NCBI GenBank assembly: GCA_000697665.1
Contig: KL197711.1
Coordinates: 134,104 to 198,103 of the forward strand
Origin: Jaapia argillacea MUCL 33604
Taxonomy: Eukaryota; Basidiomycota; Agaricomycetes; Jaapiales; Jaapiaceae
DNA length: 64,000 bases
Direction: 5' to 3'
The translations under genes were made by a program, and so were the position numbers. Positions 1 through 11,940 of the stretch are shown piece by piece. Below the pieces are notes generated by a model that worked only from the letters and a program-made list of their open reading frames with translations, was not told where the DNA came from and made no database searches. Every line of letters starts with the position of its first letter. Positions within the stretch are counted from its first letter, which is position 1.

Positions 1-672
1 TTCCGGATTCCACAATCTACCATCGATGAGGAGGGTAGCTTGTAGTTCCTGTTCTCGTGGGTCGTCGGTTTCACAACCGGCTGAGAAGGCAGGATACCAG
101 GCAGTTTGGGCGGAGAGGGGATCGAGAAGTGGGAGAGCTGGAGGTGGCGGTGGCGGAGGAAGTGGGATGTCCGGAGGAGGGATAGATTCGGCGCGAGTGA
201 TAGGGACAAAGGGTAGTGCATCTGAGTTGAGTCGCCGTGGTTTAGGTGTAGTAGCGGGAAGGCTCTCGCTGCGACTATTCTGTATCCAAGCTAGCCGAGC
301 TAACTCGGCCTTCTCTTGGACCTTGGCGATCCACCGTCGTTGCTTGGTTTGTGGGTCCGCTAACGGATCGTCATCATCAAAGAGGGACGACGTCCGAGTC
401 GCGATGGAGGATTTCCGAGACACCTTCTCGAGGCTCCCGAATGCGTCGCCACCGCCATTGTGGAAGAGAGGGAAGTGACCGGCGTATTCCGCCGGCTCTT
501 CCACCAGAGTGGCACTGCTGCTGGCGGGGGACGAATTTGTAGTAGTAGTTGGGAGATTGGGAACTGCTGTCCAGATTCCGTGTAACCATGTGGACTCCAT
601 TGGGTGGGATTTAGGGGTGTTAATTGAGCAGATAGGGATAGTTGTGGAAGATTCTGTGAGGGACTTCGGCAT
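1..672 (-). CDS. Unknown proline-rich protein, cut by window edge
   Basis: An open minus-strand frame of 224 codons begins at an ATG (672-670) and runs off the left edge without a stop, so only the N-terminal part is visible. It has a Ser/Thr-rich start, an acidic stretch (FDDDDPLADP), a basic helical segment rich in Lys, Glu and Ala, then a proline-rich block with nine consecutive prolines after PPPDIPL. The frame stays open against GC-rich sequence with many chances for stops, which supports coding. I do not recognise the family. The proline-rich block could bind SH3, WW or profilin-type partners, but that is only a possibility. Its 5' end is followed by about 0.9 kb with no convincing gene. 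Confidence 0.6.
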   Translation of the reverse strand, partial: MPKSLTESSTTIPICSINTPKSHPMESTWLHGIWTAVPNLPTTTTNSSPASSSATLVEEPAEYAGHFPLFHNGGGDAFGSLEKVSRKSSIATRTSSLFDDDDPLADPQTKQRRWIAKVQEKAELARLAWIQNSRSESLPATTPKPRRLNSDALPFVPITRAESIPPPDIPLPPPPPPPALPLLDPLSAQTAWYPAFSAGCETDDPREQELQATLLIDGRLWNPE

Positions 673-1579
673 GCACAGCACGACGAGATACGATGGAAGG
701 AGTGACTTTGCTAGGCAAGGGAGGAATGTGTTGAAAGAACGACCCGATAAAGGCCTTTTATACAAAGAGCAAGCCACAAAGCGAGCGGTGGCCTCCAGTA
801 CAACGCCTTGACAAAAATCGGATATCCAAGCGATCAGCGATGTGGACTTTCACAGGCGTTGTTGACCATCGATAAACAATAGGGCCAAAGCGCACCACAG
901 CATACCACAAAAGACATTGATAGATGGGTCAAGCGGAGAGATACCATAATTGCATACAAAGTGCAACGCGTACGTCCAAGCGGAACAACAAAGACCAGTC
1001 ATATTCAGGGTTGGCTCCCACCTCTTGTTGGTGTGGTCGTCAGTTCATGCGAACAACAAATTGGGTCTGTTAGCAGAAGAAAAGACCAGCTCCATGACAA
1101 CTTCGGTGTCGTAAACTCGCGAGAATGGAGAGGTCCACAAGAATAAAAGGCTGAGCAGGGATCCATGCGTTGATTGATGCAAGTGATGGGAATGGACTGG
1201 GATTCGAAAAGGAGATAGGACAAAGCTAAAAATTGTGACATTCAGTGACGTGTGACATCTTGACCGTTTGCTTCCGCCCGACCATAAGCTACCATAAGCT
1301 GCAGACTTGCAGTAACTCTGCGCAGAGTGAATGGTTTTTGGCTTTTCGAGTCGTCAAGGGACTTGGTCCCCAACACCAGCCAATGTCTGCTATCAGTATT
1401 CCCAGGTACGGTATGTACAGGCGAACGAAGCCACGGAACTTTCATCTTTGTGGGCGTATTTGTGGGTCCACTTGGGTAGCTTCGCGAAGCAAACCCGCGA
1501 CGAAGCTGGGGTACAGACAGAAATGACCAGGGAGAAAGGGCGAGAGGCTGAAACTCCTTCATCAATACCCATGGACATA
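673..1579. other. Intergenic stretch, no supported gene
   Basis: Short frames occur on both strands but none has splice-consistent extension or a recognisable motif. It probably holds the promoter of the minus-strand gene starting at 672. Confidence 0.5.
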
Positions 1580-1955
1580 CTACTCGAGTCCAACAGGTGA
1601 CCAGGTATTATGCCTCGCCTCGCCTTCTCGCTCCCAGCGAAGCTCTTGAAGGTTGATGAGCGGTGAGCTCGCGGAAGTCGTGTAAGGTTGCATAGTGGCT
1701 TCGAACTCGGAGAACCACTCGCCGAGGTGGTCTGAAGACGAAAATCGTAATGTTCCATCTCGCATTTCGATGGCGTATGTAGCCTGCCTGCCAAGCTGCA
1801 GAGATGGACCAATCTAAATAGAGTATCAGTTCAAGCTATAACGAAGGGCAATGGGCGAAACCCTTTCCTACCGATCCAATGACAACATCACCTAACTCAG
1901 GCGAACCCCCCTTCGCCCAACCAACAAAACACCAAAAACCAAAATCACTCCTCAT
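1580..1955 (-). CDS. Possible small two-exon gene overlapping the RPC17 stop
   Basis: Two phase-0 exons (1955-1872 and 1813-1580) joined across a 58-nt GT-AG intron would give a 105-aa protein. The second exon reads like real protein (IEMRDGTLRFSSSDHLGEWF), with charged and hydrophobic residues well mixed. The putative ATG lies 8 nt upstream of the RPC17 stop codon, in another frame. It could be a separate short gene, an alternative 3' end of the RPC17 transcript, or chance. I do not recognise the product. Confidence 0.3.
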
Positions 1956-2777
1956 CCATCTCCAAATCACCTTCCACACCCGCACCTTCTCCCATATCAT
2001 CCCACTCATTAAAATTCCCTTCTTCTTCCACCCATATCTCCTCTTCGGCATAAACTTCCACCTCACCAGGCCCATCAGTACCAACACCAACTCCAGAACC
2101 AGAACCGGTGTACCCTCCATCCCCGCCCGTGTGGCCGTTCACTTCATATGTTGTACCCTGTTGAGTGAGGGAAGAACGGACTTGTGAGAGGACTTCGTCC
2201 ATTCGTTCTGCGAGTCGGTCTTCTAGCTCTTCCACGATCTGTGTATCGAGGCTTGAGTAGATCCTGGGGAGGGGAGAGGGGAGGTACTCACGACGTAAAG
2301 TTCTACAGGTTCTGTAGGGACTAAGTTTACTATTTGTAGTTTTTCTGCTTTGGTTAGACCGTATGGAGCGATATCTTTGACAAGTTTCGTTATACCCGCT
2401 TCAGTCTGAGATGCAGTAGGTTGGTAAGGCGCAGTCAAATATTGTATCGTCTTCAAATCACCCAACCCCCCAAAACTAATCAATACCACCACCAGTCTAT
2501 CGAAGAATGAAAACGCACCTCAACTTCGACTGTCCTCAAATTCTCACAAATCTCATCGCCGGGGGCAGGTCCACCGGAAGGTTTGATACCGGCTTGTTCT
2601 TCTTCTTTTTTGATGCGGAGAGCTGTTTTGCTTTTTGAAAGGTGGTCGGCTTCGAGGTCTTTGAGGAGGGTGAGGACTTCGAAATTGGAGAGGAGTGCTG
2701 AGCGGGGGTTTAGGACCTGGGTGTTTTCTTTGTTAGATGGGGTATATGGGGTGAGGTGGAGGACGTATTACCTCCAT
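1945..2777 (-). CDS. RPC17: RNA polymerase III subunit C17 (Rpc9/CRCP family)
   Basis: This is the stalk subunit that pairs with C25 in RNA polymerase III and helps initiation on tRNA and 5S genes in the nucleus. Four exons fit: 2777-2772 (only Met-Glu), 2716-2519, 2450-2292 and 2238-1945, giving 218 aa. Family marks are the start MEVLNPRSALLSN, the segment NLRTVEVETIQYL, the HRDC-like core LTKAEKLQIVNLVPTEPVEL and then VEELEDRL, all collinear with human CRCP. It is longer than typical family members because of an internal Lys/Glu-rich insert near residues 35-60 and a Gly-rich, strongly acidic C-terminal tail after about residue 145. The 6-nt first exon is fixed by the conserved MEVLNPR start. 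I am confident of the family. Confidence 0.9.
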
Positions 2778-3059
2778 TGGTTTGGGCTGAGGTTGGGAGG
2801 TGGTTGGTGGTTCGGCTTTGGATGAGGTTGTTAGCGGGAAGTAGAGTCCTCAGGCTCAGCTGGTTCAATTCCTCTCGCTGTCGAGAGCCTGAATCTCGAG
2901 AACAAAACGATGGTTTCAAGGAAGAAAACGGTGTTCCGAAGATGGAGATTCGTGAATCCTGTAATCCGATATGGAGCAAATGATAGAGTCCCGTAATGGA
3001 TGTGATTCCAATGCGAATTCGGAGGAAGAGGTCTGAGTTAAGGAACTTCCATTTCTGAC

Positions 3060-4138
3060 AGGTTGCGACTTGACCTCTCTTTCCACATCGAATTCATTCG
3101 TCGGTCCTTCTGGCTTACAGGAACTGAAGATACAAGTCCTCCTCCTCCAGGCCGAGGATATTTTCCGATACAGGCTGCACCGGTAGAGGCTCGAGACAAC
3201 GGCGTCGGCGAAGTCCTGATCTCTGGAAAGCCTTTTCGCCTTACCTTGGGGCTGTCGAGGGTATGTTGACTCGCTTTCCTTCAGATTTCAATGCGACTAA
3301 CTTCTTGAATCCATACAGGAACATACAGGTCCCTTCTTACTTAGGTTACCCGGTACCATATCATGACTTTGACAGGTTCAACTGCTATGTATGACGCAAT
3401 GTATGTCGGATCTCCACAAAAAAATTGCTCATCCTTTGATTCTGCGTGCGAGAGACGCCGTAACAAGTCCAGATCCAGTCTCCAAGGTTTCGTGAACCTC
3501 ACAAGCACGAAGACGATATTGATGACTGTTCATCACGAGGGGGGTCTCCGTCTGATACGACTGACAATATTAATGGCTCACCGATCCAGCAATGGATATC
3601 GCTGCAAGGCTTTGAATGGGCTCATCTGGTGGTCAGTATTGCTTGCATTCTGTGTGCGGTAGTCCAGTCGTGCAGCGTGGTGCATCCTCTCTCCACCTCC
3701 TCATTTCGCTGACCAATGTTGAAATCCTTGTCAACGCCCTCATCCCGTCCGCATCCGCCACCTGCCCGTCATTCTCCTTGCGTTCTCGTGATATCCCAAT
3801 CTAAAGCTGCAAACCCCACATCCCATCTGCTCTACCTCCCCGTGATAGCTGGAATTTCACACATCAAAACGGATCAGGACCATGACTTACCACCTCTTAC
3901 GCCAACGGAGTCCCCGCCATCTTATCACCAATTGTGCCATCGGACGATCCATGTCTCCGCCATCCTCATTCTGCTCAGCCTGTTCCCAAAGTTCAAAGAC
4001 CCACATACCGAGCCTTCTGGAACCGGCCGGCGCCACCGGGACACCCCGGTCACGACACCGGAGCAAGTCCGAAAAGGCAGCTCCACCGATTCTTTATGCT
4101 GGGAGCTGCAGGCTGAGGTAGAAAATCCACGTAGATAA
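3060..4138 (+). CDS. Unresolved multi-exon gene region with a PPxY motif
   Basis: Several plus-strand frame segments here look like protein but I cannot join them into one safe model. Segment one (about 3063-3256) reads GYFPIQAAPVEARDNGVGEV then ISGKPFRLTLGLSR and ends at a good donor; a CTAAC branch site and acceptor follow (intron about 3257-3315). A second segment (about 3465-3712) carries FREPHKHEDDIDDCSSRGGS and a hydrophobic run (HLVVSIACILCAVV). A third (from about 3716) holds DLPPLTPTESPPSYHQL, a PPxY motif that binds WW domains. The order, beta-rich fragments then PPxY, would suit an alpha-arrestin-like ubiquitin-ligase adaptor, but no arrestin signature is certain. The given ends are approximate; 2778-3060 shows nothing clear. 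Confidence 0.3.
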
Positions 4139-4395
4139 TTCGTAGATGTATTGTATGTCGCAGATATAGTCGCAGAATACAATAGAACATTGAGGACTGA
4201 AAGGGAGATGAAAGACCAAGTGTGAGGCGCGGAAGGGCCAAAGAAGTGACAACGCCTCTTGCAGCAAACGACATCTATCGGGTGAGCCTCTGCGACAACG
4301 GATACTCTGGGATTTTTCTGAATTCGCTGTCTCCAGTCCAATATCCTCCAGCTTTTGCCTATATCTTTTGCAGTATCCTTGCTTGAGAGAAAAGC

Positions 4396-6752
4396 ATGAA
4401 TCGACCAGGTAACCGCTGGCATTCGCGCGATTCCAGTAGAGAAATGTTCACCCCACTGCCGCTACCAGGTCAGCCTCCACAGCGCCCACCTAGTCTCGCT
4501 CCTACTCCAGGTTTGGGAGGTGGCCCTTTTCGTGCGCCTTATCCTGCATACGGATTACCTCCAAGAAACGTTTTGCAAGGTTACCCTGGTTTACCCACAC
4601 ATCGAACAGTGCAAAACCTCGCACCACAACCCTCGCCCAACTTTCTCCAACAAAGAAATCAGGGTGCTTTTCCATTTGGAGGAGGTCTTGGGGCACCGCA
4701 GACCCAGCAGCAGCAGCCTACGCAGTCGCAGACCCAACAACAACAACCGGCGTCATTACAACATCCTTTACCAACACCTCAATCCAATACTGCCACATCG
4801 AATCTGCCTCCTCATCTGACGCAGCAACAGCAACAACAACAAAATCCTGCATCATCATCATTAGCACCGGGGGCGCCTTCGGTATCATCAGCCAGTGAAG
4901 TCGGACTCGACCCTAACGATTTTCCTGCACTCGGTTCAGGTCCTACAAGCACCGCAACAAACACGAACACGTCATCAAGTAACAATGCAAACCCTAGCAC
5001 CACGACGGCGGCAACGACGACGAGTGGTGCGAGTTATGCTAGTCAGGCAGGCACAGGCGTGGGACTGGGAGGTAGTGGGGCGGTACCCGTGGCAGGTGGT
5101 TTATCAGGGAGCAATCAAACAAGAGATTTCACGCCGGATGACTTCCCTGCGCTGGGTGTACAATCGCAGTCGTCACAACAACAGCAGACTTCGCAGACGG
5201 GTCAGCCGGATGGTCACCCGCCAGGGTTGAACGGGTTCCACTCTGCTAGCGAACAGCAGCAACAACAACAACATCGACAGGCGTTATTGGGTTCGTTAAC
5301 GGGCGGGTTAGGTGGACAGCAGCAGCAGCCTGGGCTGCTAAACTTGGGTGGTCAGTCGAGAAACCTGTTGCCTGGGTTCCAGTCGGAAGCGGAGAAACAG
5401 CGGGTGAGTACTAGTATTATGGTTTATGTATCGCTTCTCACTTGCTCCTCCCTTTCAGAACTATACAATGAAGCTGAATCAAGCAAGCCATCCAGCATGG
5501 AGCTCCTCGAATCCAAACGGTGGTGGCGCGGCGGGAGCGTTCCCTTCAGCAACAACACTAGCGAATGGCGCTCATTCTACACAAAATCATATACAACAAC
5601 CCCAACCCCAGCAACAACCTCAATCATTAGCTGCACCGCCAGGTGTACCTCCACCGCCATCATTCGCCAATCAGCAGCAGCAAACACAACCGACGTCTTT
5701 CCTGAACAATGGGAACGGGAACGGGACGGCAACAGGGGATACCAATACACATCCATCACAGGGACCTACAAATGCACTACCGCAAACGCCTGCGCAACAG
5801 ATACTGCTCTCACCTGCGGATCGATGGGGGCTATTAGGGTTAATAGCGATGATAAAGAACGCGGATTTGGATCAGAGTCTACTGAGCGTCGGAACGGATC
5901 TTGGGACGATGGGTTTAGACATGCAAAATCCTGGGTACGTCTAATCTCGCAATTGCGTTTCCCACCTTTCTCCTACCCCACGTTTTTGCCCGGATGCGGT
6001 GCGCCCCCCCCTCCTCGACCAAACGTCGTGTGTCATGTCATAATGGTGAAAACGGGATATTGATGTCGACGGCGAGCAGGAACCTGTATTCGACGTTCAT
6101 CACGCCGTGGGCAGATTCGTCAGCCGCACATACGGTGGAACCGGATTTTCACCTACCGCCTTGTTACAATGTGCACCCGCCGCCACCTGGTCCTAATAAA
6201 GCCGCTGCATTTAGCGACGAAACGTTATTCTTTATGTTTTATTCGTCTCCTCGTGATGCCATGCAGGAAGTTGCTGCTCAAGAACTGTACGTCCATCATT
6301 CCCTTTCATCCTTGCCTTGGATATGCGTTGCTGACTATCAATCGATGAAATGATCGGCTTTTGATGTTAGGTGGAACCGTAATTGGCGGTACCACAAGGA
6401 ACTTCGATTATGGATCACAAAGGAGACTGGTACGGCACCATCGCAAAAGGTTCCTGGAGGGGAACAGGGTACATATACCTACTGGGACCCTGATAACTGG
6501 GAGAAGGGCCGCAAAGAGATGACAGTGATGTATGCGGATCTGGAGGAGAAGTCACAGCCGGTTTTCGCACCTGGTTTGACGTTGCAGATCGCGTCTGCGG
6601 GGGTTAATCCACCACAAGCTCAACCGGCGCAGGCCACCCAGCAGCAGCAACCGCAACCTACACAAGCACAGCAGGCGCAGGCGCAAGCATTGCAGGCACC
6701 TCGAGCGGGTGGATTCCAAGGAATGGCGGTGGCTACTGCGGCGGCGATGTGA
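4396..6752 (+). CDS. NOT2: CCR4-NOT complex subunit NOT2
   Basis: NOT2 (yeast Cdc36, human CNOT2) is a scaffold subunit of the CCR4-NOT deadenylase and transcription regulator, joining NOT1 to NOT3/5. Exons 4396-5403, 5459-5934, 6080-6286 and 6371-6752 give 690 aa with matching phases. The N-terminal half is low complexity, rich in Gln, Pro, Ser and Thr. It holds two similar short motifs, DPNDFPALG and TPDDFPALG. The conserved NOT box follows: RWGLLGLIAMIKN, then NLYSTFITPWAD, PPCYNVHPPPPGPNKAAAFS, ETLFFMFYSSPRDAMQEVAA and WNRNWRYHKELRLWIT. A further Gln-rich tail ends in an Ala run. Several CAG/CAA tracts encode the glutamines and may vary in length between strains. Confidence 0.93.
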
Positions 6753-7432
6753 GTGGAGTGGGATCTTGTAGGACTATCAGGGTCGGTTTTCCACCACATA
6801 CGCACTTGATCACTCCCCTTTGAATTTTCGCTTCGCGCCCCTCATCCTCGATTCTCGAACACTGTGTATCTGTACCCTCCGAGTTTTTTCTTTCGTTACT
6901 TAACATATCCGCCTTATTCATCGTCAGCGCTTCACGTTCGTTCGTTCGTTCTATCTGTTTCTCTGTGTCTTTCCCCCCGCGTGTGTCTCTCTTTATCGGT
7001 TGACTTCTTGCTGCCCTATCGCCATCGGTGAATATTATCGACCCGGCATCCCGTTCATTCTTCCGTTCCAGAATTCTTCTTGGGTCCCTTGGGAGTCAAG
7101 CTTGAGTATGGGCGCCCGATCTGCTGCACTTCATGTGAACCCGTTGAGGACACGAGGTTAATCTCATGAGGGTCGAGAATTGCGCGGAGTTGTTGAAACC
7201 TTGTGTTCTCTCGATTCATACCCCTAGCATGACGGCTTGAATGGCCCCGACAGTTGAGGGACATGTACAGCAAACGTAGATCGGTCGGATGGCATTCATA
7301 TAACTTATCGATATCGCGACATAGCTGTGTTCTTGTTCTTGTCTTTCGCCCTCTCGTCGGATCAACGAGCTGCTGAAATCTTGAGACCAGTTTGACTCAC
7401 CAGACTTGAAACTTGAACAAGACTTGTCGATA
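6753..7432. other. Intergenic, probable NOT2 3' and CDC43 5' flanks
   Basis: No gene is supported. The stretch contains pyrimidine-rich runs (for example around 6900-7000), as is common before fungal transcription starts. Confidence 0.5.
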
Positions 7433-8933
7433 ATGTCCCAGGGCGAAGCTTTACCACCTCTTGCGCGTGGCGGCCACACGCTGCATTGTACGAGATGTGT
7501 AGCAGGTTTACCTTCATCACAAACAGAGATCGATTCATCGCGGTGAGTCCTTGAAGAGAATATCGGAAGGGAAGGCTGAGGCTGGTTGTAGCTTGGCTTT
7601 GGCGTTTTATTGCCTGGGATCTCTCGATCTCCTCGACACGCTGAATGCGAAGATTTCAGACGCTGATCGAGAAAGTTGGAAGGAATGGATATGGGAGCAA
7701 CAAGCGCGTTCGTAGCCTCCCTTGTCCCTGACGTTCTCAAGGGTGCATCTGATGCCTTCACAGATGGGAAGTACGGCACAGGTTTCAAGCCTAGTTCGTA
7801 TATGACTCCAGAAGACGCCTCTGTGAACGATGTGAGTGAGTTCCTCGAAGGCTCGGTGACATTTGTTTCGACCGGCATTTTAGGAATATTCGGAGAATGA
7901 TACTCCTCATCTAATCATGACGTATACTGGAATGCTATCGTTGGCAATCCTACGAGATAATTTCGATAAACTGGATCGTCCGGGAATCATCAAGTTTCTG
8001 CGATCCTGTCAGAGGTCGGACGGAAGGTGATATCTCAACTATACACCCCCACGATCCTAGTCGCTCATCCTCACATCTACCAGTTTTTCAAGCATCCCAG
8101 ATAGCACCGAATCTGATTTACGGCTTGTATATTGCGCTTTCGCAATAAGTACTTTCCTGGACGATTGGTCTGGCGTAGATATTGCCAAGTCCGTGACATT
8201 CATCAAGCGGTGTCGAGTGAGTTCGGTCAATATTATTTCATGGAGGTGTTTTCATTGCTCCACAAGACTTACGAAGGGGGTTATGGCCAAGAGCCATGCG
8301 CCGAAGCTCAAGGTAGAGATTGCCATCTATTTGTTTTTCTCCACGAAATGCTTACCGTTCTAGGTGGGACGACGTACTGTGCACTGGCTGCCTTACATCT
8401 TGCGCCAAGCCTCCCCAACGATCCTTTGCCTCTAACACCAAGGGAGCGCCATCAGACTGTTCGATGGCTAATTCAGAACCAAGATGATTCGGGTGGTTTC
8501 AGAGGTCGCACAGGAAAGGACGCCGATGCGTGTTATTGCTTCTGGTGTGGGGCATCCCTTCAGGTGGGACTCTATCTTTCCGAACCTTTCATCGTTGGTG
8601 AATCTGAACTTCTCGTCACAGATCCTAGGCGTTCCAGATGTCCTCGACCCCATTGCCCTCGCTGCATTCTTGGCGCGTTGTCAGTTCAAATATGGGGGTA
8701 TCGCCAAGGCTCCTGGTGAACATCCAGGTCAAGACTTCGTTGATACGTCCCTCGAGCCAAGCGCTGACCCCTTCTCTCCAGATCCTTATCATACCTACTT
8801 GTCCCTAGCGGCTTTGTCAATTCACCCCCCACACACAAGTGACACGACCTGGAAGTTGGACGCGCTGGATCCTCTGCTTAACGCTAGAAGCGCGACAGCT
8901 GCATGGGCTAGGGAGAAGATTCCGGCACAGTAG
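7433..8933 (+). CDS. CDC43: Geranylgeranyltransferase type I beta subunit
   Basis: The beta subunit of GGTase-I binds geranylgeranyl diphosphate and, with the shared alpha subunit, prenylates CaaX proteins such as Rho and Cdc42 in the cytosol. Nine exons close in phase: 7433-7542, 7592-7707, 7764-7831, 7884-8026, 8084-8216, 8267-8312, 8364-8563, 8622-8727, 8782-8933 (357 aa; human 377). Family marks in order: SSRLALAFYCLGSLDLLDTL, HLIMTYTGMLSLAILRD, ESDLRLVYCAFAIS, GGTTYCALAALHLA, the zinc-site segment GRTGKDADACYCFWCGASLQ (Asp and Cys ligands) and HPDPYHTYLSLAALSI with the zinc-ligand His. The last intron is 54 nt, a multiple of three, so retaining it would keep the frame. The 5' boundary of exon 3 is the least sure junction. 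Confidence 0.92.
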
Positions 8934-9068
8934 TCGAGCACACTGGCAACTGAGGACGGTAGTATTTGCATTAATATATGGGGAAATCAGCATTAGCGAT
9001 AAACATATAGTATCCTCCATGTCTGCGGCATTTACTGAAGTGAGGCGCCTTCAGAGACGCCGTGAAAA

Positions 9069-11579
9069 TCATTCTACCCACTCTAAGAGGGCCTCAAGTT
9101 CCTCGCCGTCCGGGAAAGCAACATTTCGGAAGGGTCGATGGGTTGGGGCATCCGGGTATAGGTAGTAGTCCGTAGGTTGTACATCCTCAACACCATGCCT
9201 GAAAATTATGAAAAGCGGTTGGTCAATGTTATTGGCCCAGCGAAAGAATCGGGGACTCACACTTCGCGTATGTGAAGTGCCAAGTTGCGGAAGTTTCTCA
9301 TCGTCCTGCACCGACTACAACACCAGTAGCTCGAGCAAGGTTTCACTTCCTCATCAGAATCATCATCCCTGACGAGCATCTTTGCGAGTATCTTCCGTCG
9401 CCCGAAGAGTATAGCCCAATCGTGATCTTTCACAGCAGTACCTCTGTGGTACCTCAACATGTGCCATATCTAAACGAGAGTCACTCATTTGTTTTCAAGC
9501 GAAGCATATGCGATGTACTCACAGCTGAAGCCCACGTCGCCACACGGGGGCCGTTGGCTGGACAGATCCCGCACAAGAACCTATGGTCTAAGGCGTCCAT
9601 ATCCTTTAGCGTAGTCACCTCAGGGTCCATGCCACAAACGTCAAGTATGAAGTCTCGGGTAAGGTTAGACGCCTCTTGGTGGTAGGTGAGTTTCGTCCCG
9701 TCAACGTCCCACGGTTCGCCTCCAAGAGTTTCCCTTTGCCTACAGAAAATGATACATTCCGGCGAATGCGGCGAGTCAACGTCGCATTTCGGATGTCGTC
9801 TGTCAATGGCCGTCATGCATTTGTGAAAGAGGACTCGCGGGTAGGAGATAATGTCGTGGCATATATGACAATCGAACCATGTGGTTGCGAGATCCAAACA
9901 TGCCGTGTCAGGTCCATCGGTGTCATTGTCGGATGGTGCACCCTTGACCAAACGGACCAAGCGACGTTCGATACCCTGTCGCCACTGAGTCTCTAGTTCC
10001 GGGAGTTGTTCAAATATGGGCATGAAGTCGTCAAAGGTCACATCGACATCGGAGGGCAGTTCGATAATGTCTTTGAATGGTTTCATATTGCAAACGTCCG
10101 CCGGACTGGGGGAGAATCTAGTAGGGAGAAAGGTTTCCACATAGCTCTGCACAAACTGTTTAACAATAGTTTGGCGAGGTATTAGGACTTCGGTCCGGCG
10201 GATATTGATACGAAACTTTCGAAGAACTTCCATCTTTGAGATGAGGGGAGCTTTGATGTTGTTCCATACTGTGGATGATATGGTTAGTGGAGTCAGGTTC
10301 TAAGGAAGTTGAGTTATCGAGGAAGATGCCCACTTCTTTCTGTCAGTTCCTTGGGCTGATTAACCAAAGGGTCATCTATGAAGATCTCCGGTGACCTGGT
10401 CAACGCGAATAATAATTCCTCGGAGTATCCCAACCCTTCCAACCTGTCCGAAATACTGAAAGATGCCACCTCAGTACGGGTGAGCGCATAATCCAGTGGT
10501 CGGGGAACTTACGCAAGGGCTCTTGTATTGTAGGCTTCCTGACGTTGCTCTTTTCGCTTTGCAGTTTGTTGGTCTTGCCACTCGAATGCAAGGAGTGCAT
10601 GCTGCGATTGAGTGCATCAGCGACCAGCGCTCTGTGGATAATTTCAACGTACACCACTGATGATTTGGAACTGCGCTTCCCGCCGGGTGATATACTCGCT
10701 CAGAGCAGATTCGTTTCCCACAAGCGGGGAAACCTCTTCTGTAACTTGTAGAATTTCGCTAGCTAAGTATACCGTCTCGTCGTAGCCTGGAGTCGCTTCA
10801 GCAGCGGAAGTGGTGATGAAGGAATGAGACCTACGTTTACTCAGCATATTGGTCCACTTCACAGTATCCAGAAGTCTATCGGCAACGTCTTCTGGAAGCA
10901 TATCAAAACATTCTGAGGCATCCACGAAGCTGTTCTCCGTCCGTCAGGGCGTGTGGCTGGAAGTAGAAGATGGATCGAAGCATACTATTTCTTCAGGCAC
11001 TTTTTGCAGGAGCGAACCCGAGCATACCATGCGATGGTCTGTACGCTCGGCGTCCCGCAGTACTACAGAGAAAGTCAGTAGCGGTGGAACACAATAGACG
11101 CCCGACGAACATAACAATGGGGATAGAAGGCGAGGAGTGCGTATTGAGCCTCAGTGAGATCAGATGGGCATGGTGGAAGGTCGGGGACATTTCCCAAGAC
11201 CTGCTTCCAAACCGATCTAGCTGAACGGCTCATTAGAGTGCTCCTGAGAGTCTTCGATGTCCAACTTAGGCGGAGTAGATCCATCGGCATTAGCTGACCA
11301 AAAATCTAAGAGATACGAAGCTTATAAGCATATGTAGACCTGAAGGGATCGAACAAGGCCCACCTCGAACAGGATGTCCAAAGGCATCTCTGGGAGAAGT
11401 TGCAGCCTTCCCTGTCTCTTCCTGCTCATTCCTTTGGCCACGGCTGCGCCAGTCCTTTTCTTCTTCCGAGACCGGTTTGACTCGGGCGCATTGTTGGCGT
11501 CTTTTGTATCCTTTTCATTCGCATCAACGGAAGGCTTTGGCACCGCCTTCAAACGCGTAGATCGACGAGGTTCTGCCAT
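9069..11579 (-). CDS. F-box protein with C-terminal C2H2-like zinc finger (copy 1)
   Basis: F-box proteins choose substrates for SCF (Skp1-Cullin-F-box) ubiquitin ligases. Nine exons fit: 11579-11364, 11305-11111, 11062-10986, 10929-10653, 10601-10513, 10455-10334, 10268-9523, 9469-9261, 9198-9069 (686 aa). A basic N-terminus (RRSTRLK) is followed by the F-box across the exon 1/2 junction (LPEMPLDILFE, then IFGQLMPMDLLRLSWTSKTL). Next come Cys pairs (YCG, CKKC), a middle domain with WFDCHICHDIISYPRV, and a C-terminal C-x2-C-x12-H-x4-H pattern (CSRCRTMRNFRNLALHIREV, then His). A paralogue lies at 37185-39738 with the same exon phases, but this copy lacks about 38 residues, one whole exon of the other. 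The target is unknown. Confidence 0.88.
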
Positions 11580-11940
11580 GAGTTAAGTACTGTTGAGTTA
11601 CGAAATAAGCGCAGATAAGCGCGTCGGTCACCTGCACTCACGTAAATAGTCACGAATGTCACAGTACCATGTGACACGGTGGAACTCCCATGGCCCCACC
11701 CCAAAGTCTCATCGAGAACTTTTGATCCCTCACATCTTGTCCTTCACCTATCATCTGCCAGCTATTGCCAGTAGGATTCACTTGTAATTCGGGAATTTGA
11801 GAAGAAGAAGACTCCTGGCAGGAGTGCTAAATCAAGGTCAGATTCTTGACTTAGAAACTGTCACCACCTTACCGACTTTTCTACAGCTTTCTCCGCCAGA
11901 GGTGAGGTGAATTGTCTGAGCGAATGACTTGGCGTATGCC
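11580..11940. other. Shared promoter region of two divergent genes
   Basis: This 361-nt gap separates the starts of the minus-strand F-box gene and the plus-strand lipase gene. No gene or clear element is visible. Confidence 0.5.

Noticed and set aside
1393-1812. 139-codon minus-strand frame
   Set aside because: Composition is unconvincing; the other minus-strand frame at 1580-1813 is more protein-like.
3925-4422. 165-codon minus-strand frame with a hydrophobic stretch
   Set aside because: No family match or splice-consistent extension, and it overlaps the NOT2 start and the plus-strand PPxY segment.
7216-7878. 220-codon minus-strand frame
   Set aside because: It lies antisense to secure CDC43 exons and shows no motif.
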